Assembly (NCBI RefSeq): GCF_964204645.1
Contig: NC_134027.1
Location: 22,308,485-22,372,484, forward strand
From: Tubulanus polymorphus
Taxonomy: Eukaryota > Nemertea > Palaeonemertea > Tubulaniformes > Tubulanidae
Direction: 5' to 3'
DNA: 64,000 nt
In this document: one piece after another, positions 46,416-57,983 of the stretch
Layout of the letters: each line of letters begins with the position of its first letter
Numbering within the stretch: position 1 is the stretch's first letter
Program-made: the position numbers and the translations under genes
The notes under the pieces: generated by a model
What the model saw: the letters and a program-made list of their open reading frames with translations, nothing else
Told to the model about the DNA's origin: nothing
Databases searched by the model: none

Positions 46416-47069
46416 GCTCTTGAATAAGAAAAATAATGGAAAAAATGTAGTTTTCTGTTGGTAAAGCAAATTTCGATGTTTTTATCATTCCCCGATTAAT
46501 CTTTTTATTATGTGGATAGAGAGCTAGCGCCAAATCATAACATCTTTTTGACATGTACAAAAGTTGATATGAAAGATTTTAGACACGTCAAAGCTTTTTT
46601 AAATATTAGTATGGGTGAAGTAACAATCATTTCTATTGCTTTTTTAAAGTTCATACCACGTTTTAAAACAACTTCTACCATGTTGCTAATTGGTCAGGTT
46701 TTCCAATAAATTCATTGAATTAAAGCATCACTCCCTACAGTCAGCCTTTGTGAGGAGTCAACATCGTTTGTTAAAGGACTACTGAACAATTTTGTTTTTT
46801 TCCCTTGAATCAATCCAGTAAGATGTAATAAATGATAATCTAATGACCTTAGGTATATTTGTTTTCATTTCGAATACTTTTAAGAGGTTTTTTCTTGCTA
46901 CGGCAAACCAAAATATACGTAGTCGCGATGCTCAGCAATCTCGGGTAATCCCCTGTGGTGACGTCAGCGCGAGATGTTGAGAACCCGGAAGTATTATCAG
47001 CCTCGTTCAGATTGCGATAACAACAGGAGATAAAGTGATTATAAAAAGATTTTAAAACGATTTTAAACT

Positions 47070-47102
47070 ATGCCACGGCGTTGTGTGTACTACAATTGTG
47101 AC
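47070..47102 (+). pseudogene. Possible THAP-type zinc finger N terminus, truncated
   Basis: ATG opens MPRRCVYYNCD, which resembles the first residues of THAP DNA-binding domains (M-P-x-x-C-x-x-x-x-C). It is cut directly by sequence identical to the 3' flank of the GPCR genes (from TTATTTGCTATTTTGCAG). Only 11 codons remain, so the call is tentative. Confidence 0.25.
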
Positions 47103-47232
47103 TTATTTGCTATTTTGCAGAAAACCCCTCTGCAATTCTCATGATTATTCTTTACTACGGTACTATGCATCTTCTAATCTTTGAAAGTCTCCGAGGAACC
47201 AATTTCAACAATAATGGTCGATCGCCACGATG
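47103..47232 (+). pseudogene. 3' flank of a lost upstream GPCR copy
   Basis: About 130 bp (TTATTTGCTATTTTGCAG to CGATCGCCACGATGAAAT) are virtually identical to the sequence just after the stop codon of the 47694-48677 gene (48690-48829) and of the 61729-62712 gene. It lies upstream of the gene here and joins its 5' flank at GATGAAAT|TGCATTTTGTGG. This is the scar of a tandem copy lost by unequal exchange. Confidence 0.75.
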
Positions 47233-47693
47233 AAATTGCATTTTGTGGAACTGGATGCAGAATTAGATTAAACCCAAGCAACATGGAAGTAAAGTGAATT
47301 CAGAGACAAATTGAACCCGTGAATACATAGTAAAATCATTAACTAAACTTATACAACTGTGGACTTTGCTCACAATCTATATCAAATTTGATAACATCAT
47401 ATCCTATCAAACCGGATTCAGAATTTCTTCATGTGAAATTCTTTACCGTATGCTTTTTGGCAAGATTCTAAAATGCTGCCCCTATTAATTTCTCCCATGA
47501 CGCCATTATCTCAGAGCTCAACAAACTCTGAAATAGAGGATCATTCTGGAAGTATATATTGAATACTACGCTTTCTCTTGTCTATAATTTTTAAGGAAGC
47601 GCATCGGGTAGTTTATAATTCTCAACACTCTACAATGTATAATCAAATTCTTTTCGAGTACCATAGACGTGTTCCAGCATCGCGCACTCGTCA

Positions 47694-48677
47694 GTGATGT
47701 TAAAGGCTTCAGTTGTGCTGAAATGTTTCCCCCACGATCGCGTCATTTGGAATATTATCGCAGTAACTGTCGTAGGACCGATTGGTTGGTTTGGTCTTGT
47801 TTCCAACTCAGTTACTATTATCGTGCTTTATCGGCTGCATAAAAGGAGTACCCTCGCGACTTCGTATTTTGTCTTGTTGTTACTGGCCTTTTTTGACATT
47901 GTCTGTTGCATCGCCGCCATTATTTACAACCATTTCGTTTGGGTTTTGAAACTTATTCGCCACGGAAAGACCGGACTGTATTTAGACGTGGGTTTGGGAG
48001 CCCCTGAGCTTTATATAGCGGGTAATCTAATCTCAAAATGGGGTTCTTACGTTCGGAACGGCCTGACGCTTTTAGTGACGTTCGATCGAGCATTTAACAT
48101 TTGTTTTCCGCTCAAAGCTAAACGATATTGGAAGTTAAAACATTGTTATATACTTTCTGCGGTTTGTGTAATCATGTGGACTGGCTTGATTTCTTACCGC
48201 GCGCAGGATCGAATTGTTGCGTACGTCAACACGACATGTACGTACGGCTCGTCTATCCGCGATGCAAAAACAGTTTCCAGTGCTCCCACGTATTCGTATT
48301 TGTTAGAAAACATATCCACGACGTATTTACCGTTCGCACTTATCCCACTACTGAATACGATTATGATAATTCAACTACGAATTCACGCTAAAAATAGGAA
48401 ACAACTGACCGGCGCCGACTCGACTAAACAAACTAAACAAGAGGGAACCGGCAACAGAATGGTATTTGTTGCATCCGCCTTATTCATGGTGTCTGTTTTT
48501 CCAGAAATGGCATTCAATATTCTGATCACATCCTTTTCATGGGCTGTCATCTGGCCGGTTTTACTTTTGAATGACATTTTTCAAGCCCTAAATTCGTCTG
48601 TGAACGGTATATTTTATTATGTGTACAGTAAAAACTTTCGACAAGAAATGAAGTCGTTGCGCTATCGAAGTACATAG
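47694..48677 (+). CDS. Rhodopsin-class GPCR, 327 aa, intronless (copy A)
   Basis: A complete single-exon receptor. TM1 has WFGLVSNSVT with N at 38, TM2 LAFFDIV with D at 68, and the TM3 end F-D-R-A at 130-133. TM6 is FMVSVFPEMAF with P at 270, and TM7 LNSSVNGIFYYVYS with N304-x3-Y308 for NPxxY. TM7 and the short basic tail resemble FMRFamide-type peptide receptors of invertebrates. No cysteine is present at the usual TM3 disulfide site, although the second extracellular loop has C182. The start MMLKAS follows a conserved 5' flank shared with 55.2-55.7 and 61.3-61.7 kb. Copy B at 61729-62712 differs at only about a dozen residues, so the duplication is recent. Ligand unknown. Confidence 0.92.
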   Translation: MMLKASVVLKCFPHDRVIWNIIAVTVVGPIGWFGLVSNSVTIIVLYRLHKRSTLATSYFVLLLLAFFDIVCCIAAIIYNHFVWVLKLIRHGKTGLYLDVGLGAPELYIAGNLISKWGSYVRNGLTLLVTFDRAFNICFPLKAKRYWKLKHCYILSAVCVIMWTGLISYRAQDRIVAYVNTTCTYGSSIRDAKTVSSAPTYSYLLENISTTYLPFALIPLLNTIMIIQLRIHAKNRKQLTGADSTKQTKQEGTGNRMVFVASALFMVSVFPEMAFNILITSFSWAVIWPVLLLNDIFQALNSSVNGIFYYVYSKNFRQEMKSLRYRST

Positions 48678-49105
48678 TTTGATGTTCATTAGGGTTATTT
48701 GCTATTTTGCAGAAAACCCCTCTGCAATTCTCATGATTATTCTTTACTACGGTACTATGCATCTTCTAATCTTTGAAAGTCTCCGAGGAACCAATTTCAA
48801 CAATAATGGTCGATCGCCACGATGAAATGAACTTCACAAGAACTAATTATAGTTGCAATGTTAAGAAACTGATTTTATTGAAACCTTCACTAGAGGGCGG
48901 TATACCACAAACACCATTAGCTAACACTATAGATAGCTCAATAAAAAATAAACAGGGTGTCCCAAAAACGTGTTACCGTAGGTTTAAGATTAGTTGTTCA
49001 TTATTATTGAAAAAAAGAAATTTGGGAGGTAAGGTAACGGTAAGGGTAAGGGGGTAGGACCTGGGTGTTCGCTCGAGGATGAAATTTTGATGTGCAAAAG
49101 AGTCA

Positions 49106-51665
49106 TGCACGGCTAAGCCCTAAATAATTAATTCTAAAAATTGGGTAACACATTTTCTGAGACACCCTGTATGAGTTCAAGGATTCTAATCAAAGTCCAG
49201 CAGCTCCGATCCGAGACGCCATTTTGTATTCAGTCAGCGGAGCAAGAATGGGGTGGCTCCGCAAATAAACAAATCAATTTAAATCATTTGAAACTTTTTT
49301 GGTCATTTTGTTTACAAATACGCATCAGATTGCATATACTAGATTTCTAGCCACGGAAAACTCGGATTGCTAATAGCTGTTTAATTTAGCAAAAGGCAAT
49401 GTGTTTTACACTTGATCGCTATATGGTCTTAAATCCCCGTTTCCTGTAATCGTTCAACTAATTCTCTATTAGGTCAATAAAATCCGATTGTCATCTATTG
49501 CAACAATGAAACATTTTATCATTGAAATCAACGTAAAACCTTAGCTGTCGGGTGGAAATAATCATCCGTTACTTTATCAACGACAAAATGGATAGATGAC
49601 AACACCAACTCGATTGTTCAACTAACTTTTCCTTTTTTGCGATTTTCTTACAGGATCATGAGAAGTATTTGCAAAAACTATGGTTTTCCTTGGATAACCT
49701 ACAGAAGGTGTCACGGTGACAGAGGATGCTGACGAACTGCGACCTGCTGGCTGGGTATAATGATATATAATCCATATTCAAGCTTCGCTAGACGAATACA
49801 TTCAATTCTTACAAAGGAACGCTGTAAAACCCGGGCAGTTATCAACACAATATTATCATCCATAAAGCCTTTCCAAGCCTGTACAAATCATTCTATAGCA
49901 TTCAAAAACATATACGAACCGAGGGCTCAATCAAAATAAAGACTTGAAATCTGCAAAAGCCGAAAATACAGTTTTAATGTTCAAAATGCGCCCCACCTCA
50001 TAGAGAAGGCAAACCGGGGGGAAATCCATTCTAGCATGCCAATATACTGCACTTGCCTCTGTTGACTTATTCACCAAAAAATGTCTCGTGTTTTTCGATC
50101 GAAATTTAATTCTTATGAAGAAATTATTTTCACTCACGAATATTTTTCTGTGGAAATTTTTATGACGATTTCATTTTTTTGTCAGGAAACATTTTCACGG
50201 CCCTTATCAGCCACTATACTTTTCACTACAGAATGTGTATAGGCTCCATACGTCGACGTTGAATCTACAAAAGCTCTTATTCGATATCGAAAAAGCCCGA
50301 ACAACGCGCAGATAAAGTTTGTCTTTACAAATCTTAACAAGACAATTTATAATCGATACAAGATACACTATTTGGCACCTCGACAACATGTACATTAGAT
50401 TGAGCCACAGGCACTTGTCTTATATAATGGGTTTTGACCTTGCTGACGTGATAAATTTTACCGTAATCTACGATAAAAAATTCACCGGGTTCGCGCCATC
50501 TTAGTTATCTATGATGCAACTGTTTTACCCACGATCCAATGCGCCCCCTTTCATTTATCTATAATATAGGCCCACAGAGAGGTAAGAAACGACCCTTAAA
50601 CTTCTCCGTATAACAACATAATTGGATTGCGGGGTTTCGCGATCTGCCAATGACGACAAATGTAAACATAACCACGTGCATCGCGCTCATGCGCAATACG
50701 AACATGAAAACAAAAACTCTCGTTAGCGCCGAACCTAATTTGAATATTCAAATTCAACCGACAGCGAATAAAAAAATTGGCTTTTCCCCATTGATTATTT
50801 CAACGAAAGCCAGCTAGACCTTCAAATTGTGGATGGAACGAAATCAGCAAATTCATTCTAGTCGTCACATACGTACGGAAGCGTCCTTGGTCACTGGCGT
50901 TCTAGTGTGCGCTATCGTCCGCACACTACCCATATACACATTAAACTATTGACTCTACAAAGTTGATGAGATGTCCAAACGTGACTGGGCCAACTACAAA
51001 TATATAGAGTCGACCGGATGCCTTGAAGTTAACCCTTCAATCGATCACCTGATAATCTTGTCGTTTCCGGATTCCCCATTTTGGCGAGATGGTTTAGTTA
51101 CTGAGTGGAACCGTGCGGTGAAGAAGAAACACATTTTATTAACTACACCAACCCGTTTCAACTGTAGATGGATGGAGCCCCACAATCGAATTTCAATCGG
51201 CAAAATTTATTAAAAACATGACCACAAAATTTCGGCTGTTGACGAAACGATATCATCAGTTGGAATGACTTGAAGCAGACAAACTCCACATCGACCTAGC
51301 CAAGAGAAACGCATTTTTGAAATCGAATTAACCAAAAAGGGTTTAGACTAGGACACAAGGCTTTTTCCTCTATCCCGCTCCCCCGTACTGTTCATTTTTA
51401 CCAAATATTGAAAGCCCCCCCCCCCCCAACAGGTACGTATCAATTGAACAATAGAACTCAGAAACAACTGCCTTTGAGAACTCCTAGGTACTGGCCCGTG
51501 TATTCTTGTTTATATTCAATTTACGCAGTTACATTCACATTTCGCACGATATAGACTTTTATAAAAGTGAATTGAGTGAATTGCAATGGATCATCTTCAT
51601 TGGCTGCAAACTGCAAACAATAAATCTAACAAATTAATTTTAGCTACGTGTTGGATTGAATTGAA
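49106..51665 (+). repeat. Left arm of a large inverted duplication
   Basis: Begins near GTCATGCACGG...AAGCCCTAAAT and runs past GGGTAACACATTT (49142), ACCGGGGGGAAATCC (50015), CTTGAAGTTAACCCTTCAAT (51021) and a poly-C run (51418-51431) to ACGTGTTGGATTGAATTG (51645-51662). The same landmarks appear in reverse order and orientation from 61333 down to 59015. Open frames shared by both arms (50971-51213; 49931-50137 on the minus strand) match no known family and are probably carried along by the duplication. Confidence 0.88.
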
Positions 51666-51723
51666 AGTTACAGTGGCGTATCAGATATCATGTAAATGAT
51701 ATTATATAGTTATATAGTTATGA

Positions 51724-51906
<183 letters not shown>

Positions 51907-52565
51907 AATATGTATATATATATATATATAAGTTCGATGCATTTCAATTAATTTCATACACAAAGTGAAATTGGATTCGTGCAAATTCGCAGTTCTTCTA
52001 CCGATTAATGGCCACCATCAACCAGTGAAGAATTTTGCCATCGATAAGCTTTTATGCTTAGTATGTTTTTTCTTTTTGAAACTTGGCCGAGTGTGTCGTA
52101 ATCTGAGTTGGGGGGATTTGCTATTTTTTATAAGTCTAGATTTGTTTCTGTTAGTCTCCCTTATCATCTCATTTTATAGAACAAATTGCTATGTTGTGAT
52201 GTCTTGTAGAATGCGGCAAACTGGCAGAAGTTCCAATCGAGACGCTATACGTGCTGCATTCTACGGAGTCGGAGATATGGTAAATGTGTGAAATACGCTC
52301 TGCAACTCATTTGGTCGGTTTTCGAATACAGGTCTAGCTATTGGACTGCAACCTTCACCTTGTAGACATGCCAAACCGGGGGAAAATCCATTTAAACGCG
52401 CCATTATACTTCACCCGCCTCTTTGACTTATTCACCAATAAAAATGCCTGGTGATGTTCCGTATCCAGGACTAGTTAGTTCATCCCGGCATCATCTAATA
52501 ACCGAAACTGCTGAAATGCAATTGAAATTTGTATATTTTACATTTTTGCTGAAAATCTGCGAATA

Positions 52566-54875
52566 CACTCTTAGAACAAATGGTTCTTCGGGGGTTCTTC
52601 GAAGAACCTTGGGGTTCTTGGTGAGGCTTTAAGGTGCTTCAACAATATGGAATGCAGATTGGGGTTCTTCGAGACATAAGGGTTCTTATAAGAACCCTAG
52701 AGTGGTCACAATTGTCAATTAAGAATTAAGTACACCTGCACCAGGGAATAATTAGTATAGCTGATGAATATAACTGATTTTCTATGTGGTGTAGGTTATA
52801 TACAAAACATTTTGACTGGAAATTAGAATTGGGTTAACTTTGAAAACAATTTACTATGTATCATCACAATATCTTAGAATTGGTGACCGTGTGCGACAAG
52901 GATGCATTTTTTAAATTAATGAACCTTTATTTTAATTCGTCCTTTAAGATTTAAAAAGTCGTATGTTCAAAATGTGTGTTGAACGCCTTTAATGTGTGAT
53001 AATTATATGTAGAGACTGAATAACTTGATTTGCTAGTCTGAGACATCGACTAGGTTTTATGGAGAGACGGCAGAGAAAAGAACAAATGCTTTTTAATGCT
53101 TTAAAAAAACAATTAAACTCTTCTAAACTCTAAGCGTTTCTGAATGGACTGTGCAGTTTAAAAAGAACTAGTAAATTCAAAGTTCTAATGCAACTCAAAA
53201 ATGAGAATTGTGTGTATTTTCGGCTCAATTTCTATCAAAACATTCAGTCGAAGTCATTGTACATTTTTTGTTGAATAAAAACATAGAGTATAGTGGAAAT
53301 TCAAAGTAACGTAATGCTTTGGGCCTAATAAGTATCATGCTATTGTAGTTCGTGCCTATAGGGCCATGTGTACATGATCAGGCAATTATTCCTTTGTTCA
53401 TGCAACTAACTGTTGTATAATTATCTGTCACCACGACTCATACAAACTTCGCTCAGTGCATAGTGCATATAGTATATCGACTTGTTCTTTTCGTTGTTTT
53501 GTAAGATGAATATCTGGAGCTTGGAAATGTGAATTAATTCTGGTAAGTAGTATTCAATGAATGTATATAACATTTGTGATATTTGAAATATATGAAATAT
53601 AGGCCATAAAGCCGGAGTGACTCGGAATCGGATCAGTCATAACTATTATTTAAAACTTTCCCATTACTTTTGTATTATAGAAATTGTTCCATGGAAGTTG
53701 ACCATATTGTGAGACCGCGGTGCAAAAGATGTTTTTTCCAATCTCGGACCTAAGGCGGAAAGAATTAAAGAAATGGTACGAAGTCTGTACATTTGGCAAT
53801 CGTGTCGCTTCCTTCCTTCGAAGTAGCGAAATTGCAGAAACAGGTTAGTAAATCTTGACTCAATGAGCCTTTACTGTGTGACTGTATTTTGGTAGAAGAT
53901 AATCATTTTCAATCTACATATTCACTGGTTTTCAGATATGATGAGAACAGCAGAGCTTCACGTATTACCAGGGATTTTGAGAGAAGATGCGAAAGACCTG
54001 AAAACCATTAAAAAGGTTCGTATTTTTCTGAATCTAATCACACTGTTAACTTTAACCGTTTGTCTTTTCTATTGATAAATGTATTTGGAACTTATGCATG
54101 TAATACAAGAAAGTGTTTAGATTTACTTGCAGAGTGTGCATTATTGCAAAACATAATCGATTTTATTACACCATTAATTGTTCTCAATATTATTTATATT
54201 TCAGGAAATATACGACTATAATCCGGACGTTGCGGTTGAAAGGTTGCGAGGGTGGCAGCGCGTTGAAACAAACTTATTTAGAAGATGGCTTATAGTTAAT
54301 TGAAAGTGGACAGATTCTTAATAAGCGGAGTGGCCTGCCATAAGTCGGCCTATTATACGTTTAGCATATCATCTTACATCTTATCCCACTTCCTCAATCT
54401 TATTGTACATGTAACCAATTAGTGAAACTATTTTTGTATCATTTATTGTAAACATATTTATCATTAATATTTCAATTCATGAGATTTTATAATAAAAAGG
54501 TTTATATGATATAAATTTTAAGCGATTCTTATCATCAGTTTTTTTATCCACATGAGGATTAAGGGAGCAGTCAAACATAACAGAGGATGGACAAATCATG
54601 AACAGCTTGAGCAGTCAAAAAATGAATGAGGAACCCTAAAAATAAATTACCTTTAAATGGCTCTCCCAAGAACCCTGTCAAGAACCATTTGATAATATTG
54701 AAAGGGTTCTAACAAGAACCCTTTATACGAAATGGTTCTTCAAAGAACCTTTACCAGGGGTTCTTCAAGGAACCCTGCAAAAAAGGTTCTTTGAAGAACC
54801 TTTAGGGGTTCTCCCTGGGAGGCAAGCCCAAGAACCCCTAAAGGTTCTACGGTAGAACCCTTTGTTCTAAGAGTG
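52566..54875. mobile_element. DNA element with CACTCTTAGAACAAA inverted ends, TA target duplication and an internal gene
   Basis: The first 15 bases CACTCTTAGAACAAA are repeated inverted as TTTGTTCTAAGAGTG at 54861-54875, and TA flanks both ends (52564-52565, 54876-54877). The uninterrupted PAN paralogue has a single dinucleotide at the equivalent site, which identifies the insertion precisely. The subterminal regions (52566-52704 and about 54631-54860) are packed with GGTTCTT and AAGAACC in both orientations. The interior holds a spliced gene (53729-54303) with AATAAA after it. TA duplication fits several DNA transposon groups, such as Tc1/mariner-like or ISL2EU-like. I do not recognise the family, and no DDE/D transposase was seen, so it may be non-autonomous. 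Confidence 0.9.
53729..54303 (+). CDS. Three-exon gene of 97 codons inside the TIR element, function unknown
   Basis: Exons are 53729-53843, 53936-54015 and 54205-54303. Both introns obey GT-AG (G|GTTAGT...TTTTCAG; AAG|GTTCGT...ATTTCAG), and phases agree (1, then 0). The spliced frame is open from ATG to TGA. The product starts MFFPISDLRRKELKKWYEVC, continues with MMRTAELHVLPGILRED, and ends GWQRVETNLFRRWLIVN. It is basic and tryptophan-containing with no signal peptide or membrane segment, and matches nothing I know. A noncoding first exon is possible: a GTAAGT donor lies at 53543 and an acceptor at 53679-53680. If so, two short upstream ATGs (MNIWSLEM; MEVDHIV) precede the chosen start. AATAAA lies near 54492. 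It could be element-encoded (a DNA-binding accessory protein) or captured host sequence. Confidence 0.55.
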
Positions 54876-55120
54876 TATTTCGAAACGTGCTCGGTATATT
54901 TCGCAGAAGTAGCGACCAGAGGAAACGATTACTCGATAGATGGACCGTATCTGTCTATTGATAAGAATTCAGCCTCTTTGATCAGTTGCAGCGCCGCGTG
55001 TTCACTGGATACTAAATGCAAATCGTTCAATTATCACGGAGATTCCAGCGTTTGCAATTGAGTGACAAGTTTCCAACTGGTCCGACGTTCAGGCAGAGAA
55101 ATGGCACAGCATTTAGATAC

Positions 55121-55718
55121 ACGTTTTAAAACAACTTCTACCTGTTGCTAATTGGTCAGGTTTTCCAATAAATTCATTGAATAAAAGCATCACTCCCTAC
55201 AGTCAGCCTTTGTGAGGAGTCAAAATCGTTTGTAAAGTTGCATTTTGTGGAACTGGATGCAGAATAAGATTAAACCCAAGCAATATGGGAGTAAAATGAA
55301 TTCAGAGACAAATTGAACCCATGAATACATAGTAAAATCATTAACTAAACTTATACAACGGTGGACCTTGCTCACAATATATATGAAATTTGATAACATC
55401 ATATCCTATCAAATCGGATTTAGAATTTCTACATGTGAAATTCTGTATGCTTTTTGGCAAGATTATAAAATGCAGCCCCTATCAATTGATGTAATTTCTT
55501 CCATCGCCATTATCTCAGAGCTCAACAGACTCTGAATTAGTGGATCATTCTGGAAGTATATATTGAATACTACGCTTTCTCTTGTCTATCATTGTTTTTA
55601 AGGAAGCGCATCGGGTAGTATATAATTTTCAACACTCTATAATCAAATCCTTTTCGAGTATCATAGACGTGTTCCAGCATCGCGCACTCGTCAGTGATGT
55701 TAAACGCTTCAGTTGCAT
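55121..55718 (+). pseudogene. Orphan 5' flank and first codons of a 327-aa GPCR copy
   Basis: AACAACTTCTACC...TTGGTCAGGTTTTCC (from about 55128) matches 46665-46770. The block from TGCATTTTGTGGAACTGGATG (55238) through CATCGCGCACTCGTCAGTGATG matches the 5' flanks of the genes at 47694 and 61729. The copy ends after the codons for M-L-N-A-S-V (about 55718), where BEL/Pao-like sequence begins. Only a promoter-side remnant is left. Confidence 0.8.
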
Positions 55719-55739
55719 TCATTCTTTTGTAACGAAATA

Positions 55740-56450
55740 TGATCGGGCGTCGTTCTAAACCTTCTGAGATATTTAGTGTAATGGAACGAATCTAGTGGGT
55801 GCTGAAAAAGATTTGCGTGAAACTTTATTGCAATTAAATCAGCATCAAATACACAATTTTCTACTTCAGCGTGGAATTAAATGGCATTTTTTCACCTCCC
55901 TGTGCACCTCACTTTGAGGGTGCATGGGATAGACTCGTTAAATCAACAAAACGAGTACTTAAACAGGTTCTCAAAGAATAATTGGTAACAGAATCCGTAT
56001 TAAGAACGGCTTTGATTGAGACCGAAGCTGTTATCAACAGTAGGCCTATTTACATATGATAGTAGTGATCCAACAGATTTCACCCCTATCACTCCGAATC
56101 ATTTTTTGTTGGGAGGTTCCTGTAATATTGAATGTCCAGGTGTATCTTGCGAGAAAGAAATCAACAGTCGAAAACGGTGGCGTCAAAGCCAAGTGATCGC
56201 TGACCATATCTGGCGTCGGTGGTGTAGAGAATATCTACCCAATATAACGGTACGAAAAAAATGGTTTAAAGACAGCCGTGTAATGAAAACTGGTGATTTA
56301 GTTGTGCTCGTTGACACCAACCTACCTCGTAGCCAGTGGCTTTTAGCTAGAGTGATTGAAGTTTGCCCGGGTGCGGATGGTTGTTAGAGTTTTTGAGACC
56401 GGTAACAAAGGTTGCTGTTCTTGAAGAAAGTGTGGATTAATTGAATCATT
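55740..56450 (+). pseudogene. BEL/Pao LTR retrotransposon remnant (integrase C-terminal region)
   Basis: Reading across frames, 55890-56035 shows the end of a BEL/Pao integrase core (PHFEGAWDRLVKS, TALIETEAVINSRP). 56060-56385 shows the conserved region after it (FTPITPNHFLLGG, RRWCREYLP, KTGDLVVLVD, PRSQWLLARVIEV). An in-frame TAA near 55979 and a frameshift near 56050 show it is dead. Protease and reverse transcriptase are absent. It is joined directly to the GPCR 5' remnant. Confidence 0.85.
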
Positions 56451-56459
56451 TCTTGGTTA

Positions 56460-57250
56460 CTGCATTTTGCATTATGAAATTAATATGAATTGTATTGATA
56501 TTTCTATTCAGAGTGTTTGAGTAATGAAATAACGTTTTGACGTAATCAAGTATCAGACGTCAAGGGGGCGCCGTGTTACATATTAAACTTGTTTTTCTTT
56601 TTTTTATTTGTTTGCTTTGCTTAGATACTCATACTTTGTGTTTCTAGGGCTTGATTTGTTTGAATTATTCTACTGCATTTCTATATTCTGTTTAGATTTC
56701 TTGCTTCATTGAATTAAGCTTCCAGAATTTACATGCATGCTATACATATCACATTCACGTCTGTATGGTTTTCTGTCTGTAGAACTTTATTTAAAGTCAT
56801 GTCGTAGAATATTTCGGGGCTTTTTGCCAGCATTAGACGTACACTCGACATGGTTCTTGTAAGTAGAAATCTGTTGGAATTGGAATTTAGGAAATATTTA
56901 GGCCTACAATGTACATTACAGATAATTCTTCGATTTATTTTTGTTAATTTTGTTAATTTGAATACTGTATTATTTGTTTATTTGTAGTTAACCACACATC
57001 TTCGTATGTCGGAAATAGAACTTGTGCGTTAAAGAACCGTCGTAATTTTCTTTATGTCGCTCTCGTCGACAAAATGCATCAAACTTAAAATCAAGCAGAA
57101 ACTGAAAACTATAAAGAAAATGAGCATTCAAATTATTCATATCTTTCGAATGAAATTTCAACAAAATACAGTTAAAATTTTAAGTATATATGATATATGC
57201 TTATAACATATGCGCTAAGTAACTGGCGTATCAGATATCAATATCGTAAG
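56460..57250. other. AT-rich sequence without recognised gene
   Basis: May be further retroelement or intergenic sequence. No LTR pair could be identified by eye. Confidence 0.35.
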
Positions 57251-57257
57251 ATCTACA

Positions 57258-57454
<197 letters not shown>

Positions 57455-57983
57455 TGATCGTCTAACGTAAAATAACAGAAAGAAACTGACCAAACAGTTA
57501 TAGTATCAATTACTGTGTATGCTGCATGAATGTATTTCTATAGCAATCTTGTACTTAATTCAATGTCAGAATAAACTTTACTTACTTACTTACTTACTAC
57601 ATTACGTATTTCTTTCTCTAAGAAAAATTGTGAAACAAAATGCTATATTGTACTGTGAGAATTTTGTATGTTTACATTTTCGTTTGTTGCTGAACATTCT
57701 TGAGTGTTTTTCCGACTGATATATTCTTCATATTCTTAAATACTTTCCCTTTAAACTGAAACTCTTCAAAATGAAACTGTTTGTTCCTTTATGGATTTTT
57801 AATTTTTCCTTTACATCAGCTTGATCATCAGCCCCTGGTAGTCCATTAAAAGAATGTCTGTCGAATCCTTGACAATTTGATATAATCTTGCATAATATAG
57901 GGTGTATATAGATTCGTTAATTGTAAATCTCTATTAACCATTTTCTTGAGTTTATGATGGGTAAACTTGAAATCAATGGTTAT

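Larger units (their letters stand above)
52395..55120 (+). pseudogene. PAN/apple gene copy broken by an insertion and a frameshift
   Basis: The 5' flank (from about 52395, CACCCGCCTC...TTCACCAAT...AATGCCT), the ATG at 52516 and the signal-peptide codons MQLKFVYFTFLLKICE match the intact gene at 1245-1556. Coding sequence is interrupted at 52565 by the 2310-bp element and resumes at 54876 with FETCSVYFAEVATRGNDYS-like sequence through the PAN cysteines. A one-base deletion near 55055 (TTTGCAATTGAG for TTTGCGAATTGAG) then creates an early stop. Without the element the reading frame would otherwise be intact up to that deletion. Homology ends near 55120, as GPCR-upstream sequence begins. Confidence 0.85.

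Noticed and set aside
49931-50137. Minus-strand ORF matching 60252-60497
   Set aside because: Same reason: duplicated non-coding sequence with an accidental open frame; a more diverged piece near 52380-52440 does not keep the frame.
50971-51213. ORF conserved between the two inverted arms (also 59586-59834)
   Set aside because: Conservation is fully explained by the recent duplication of the whole arm; no domain is recognised and the upstream codons differ.
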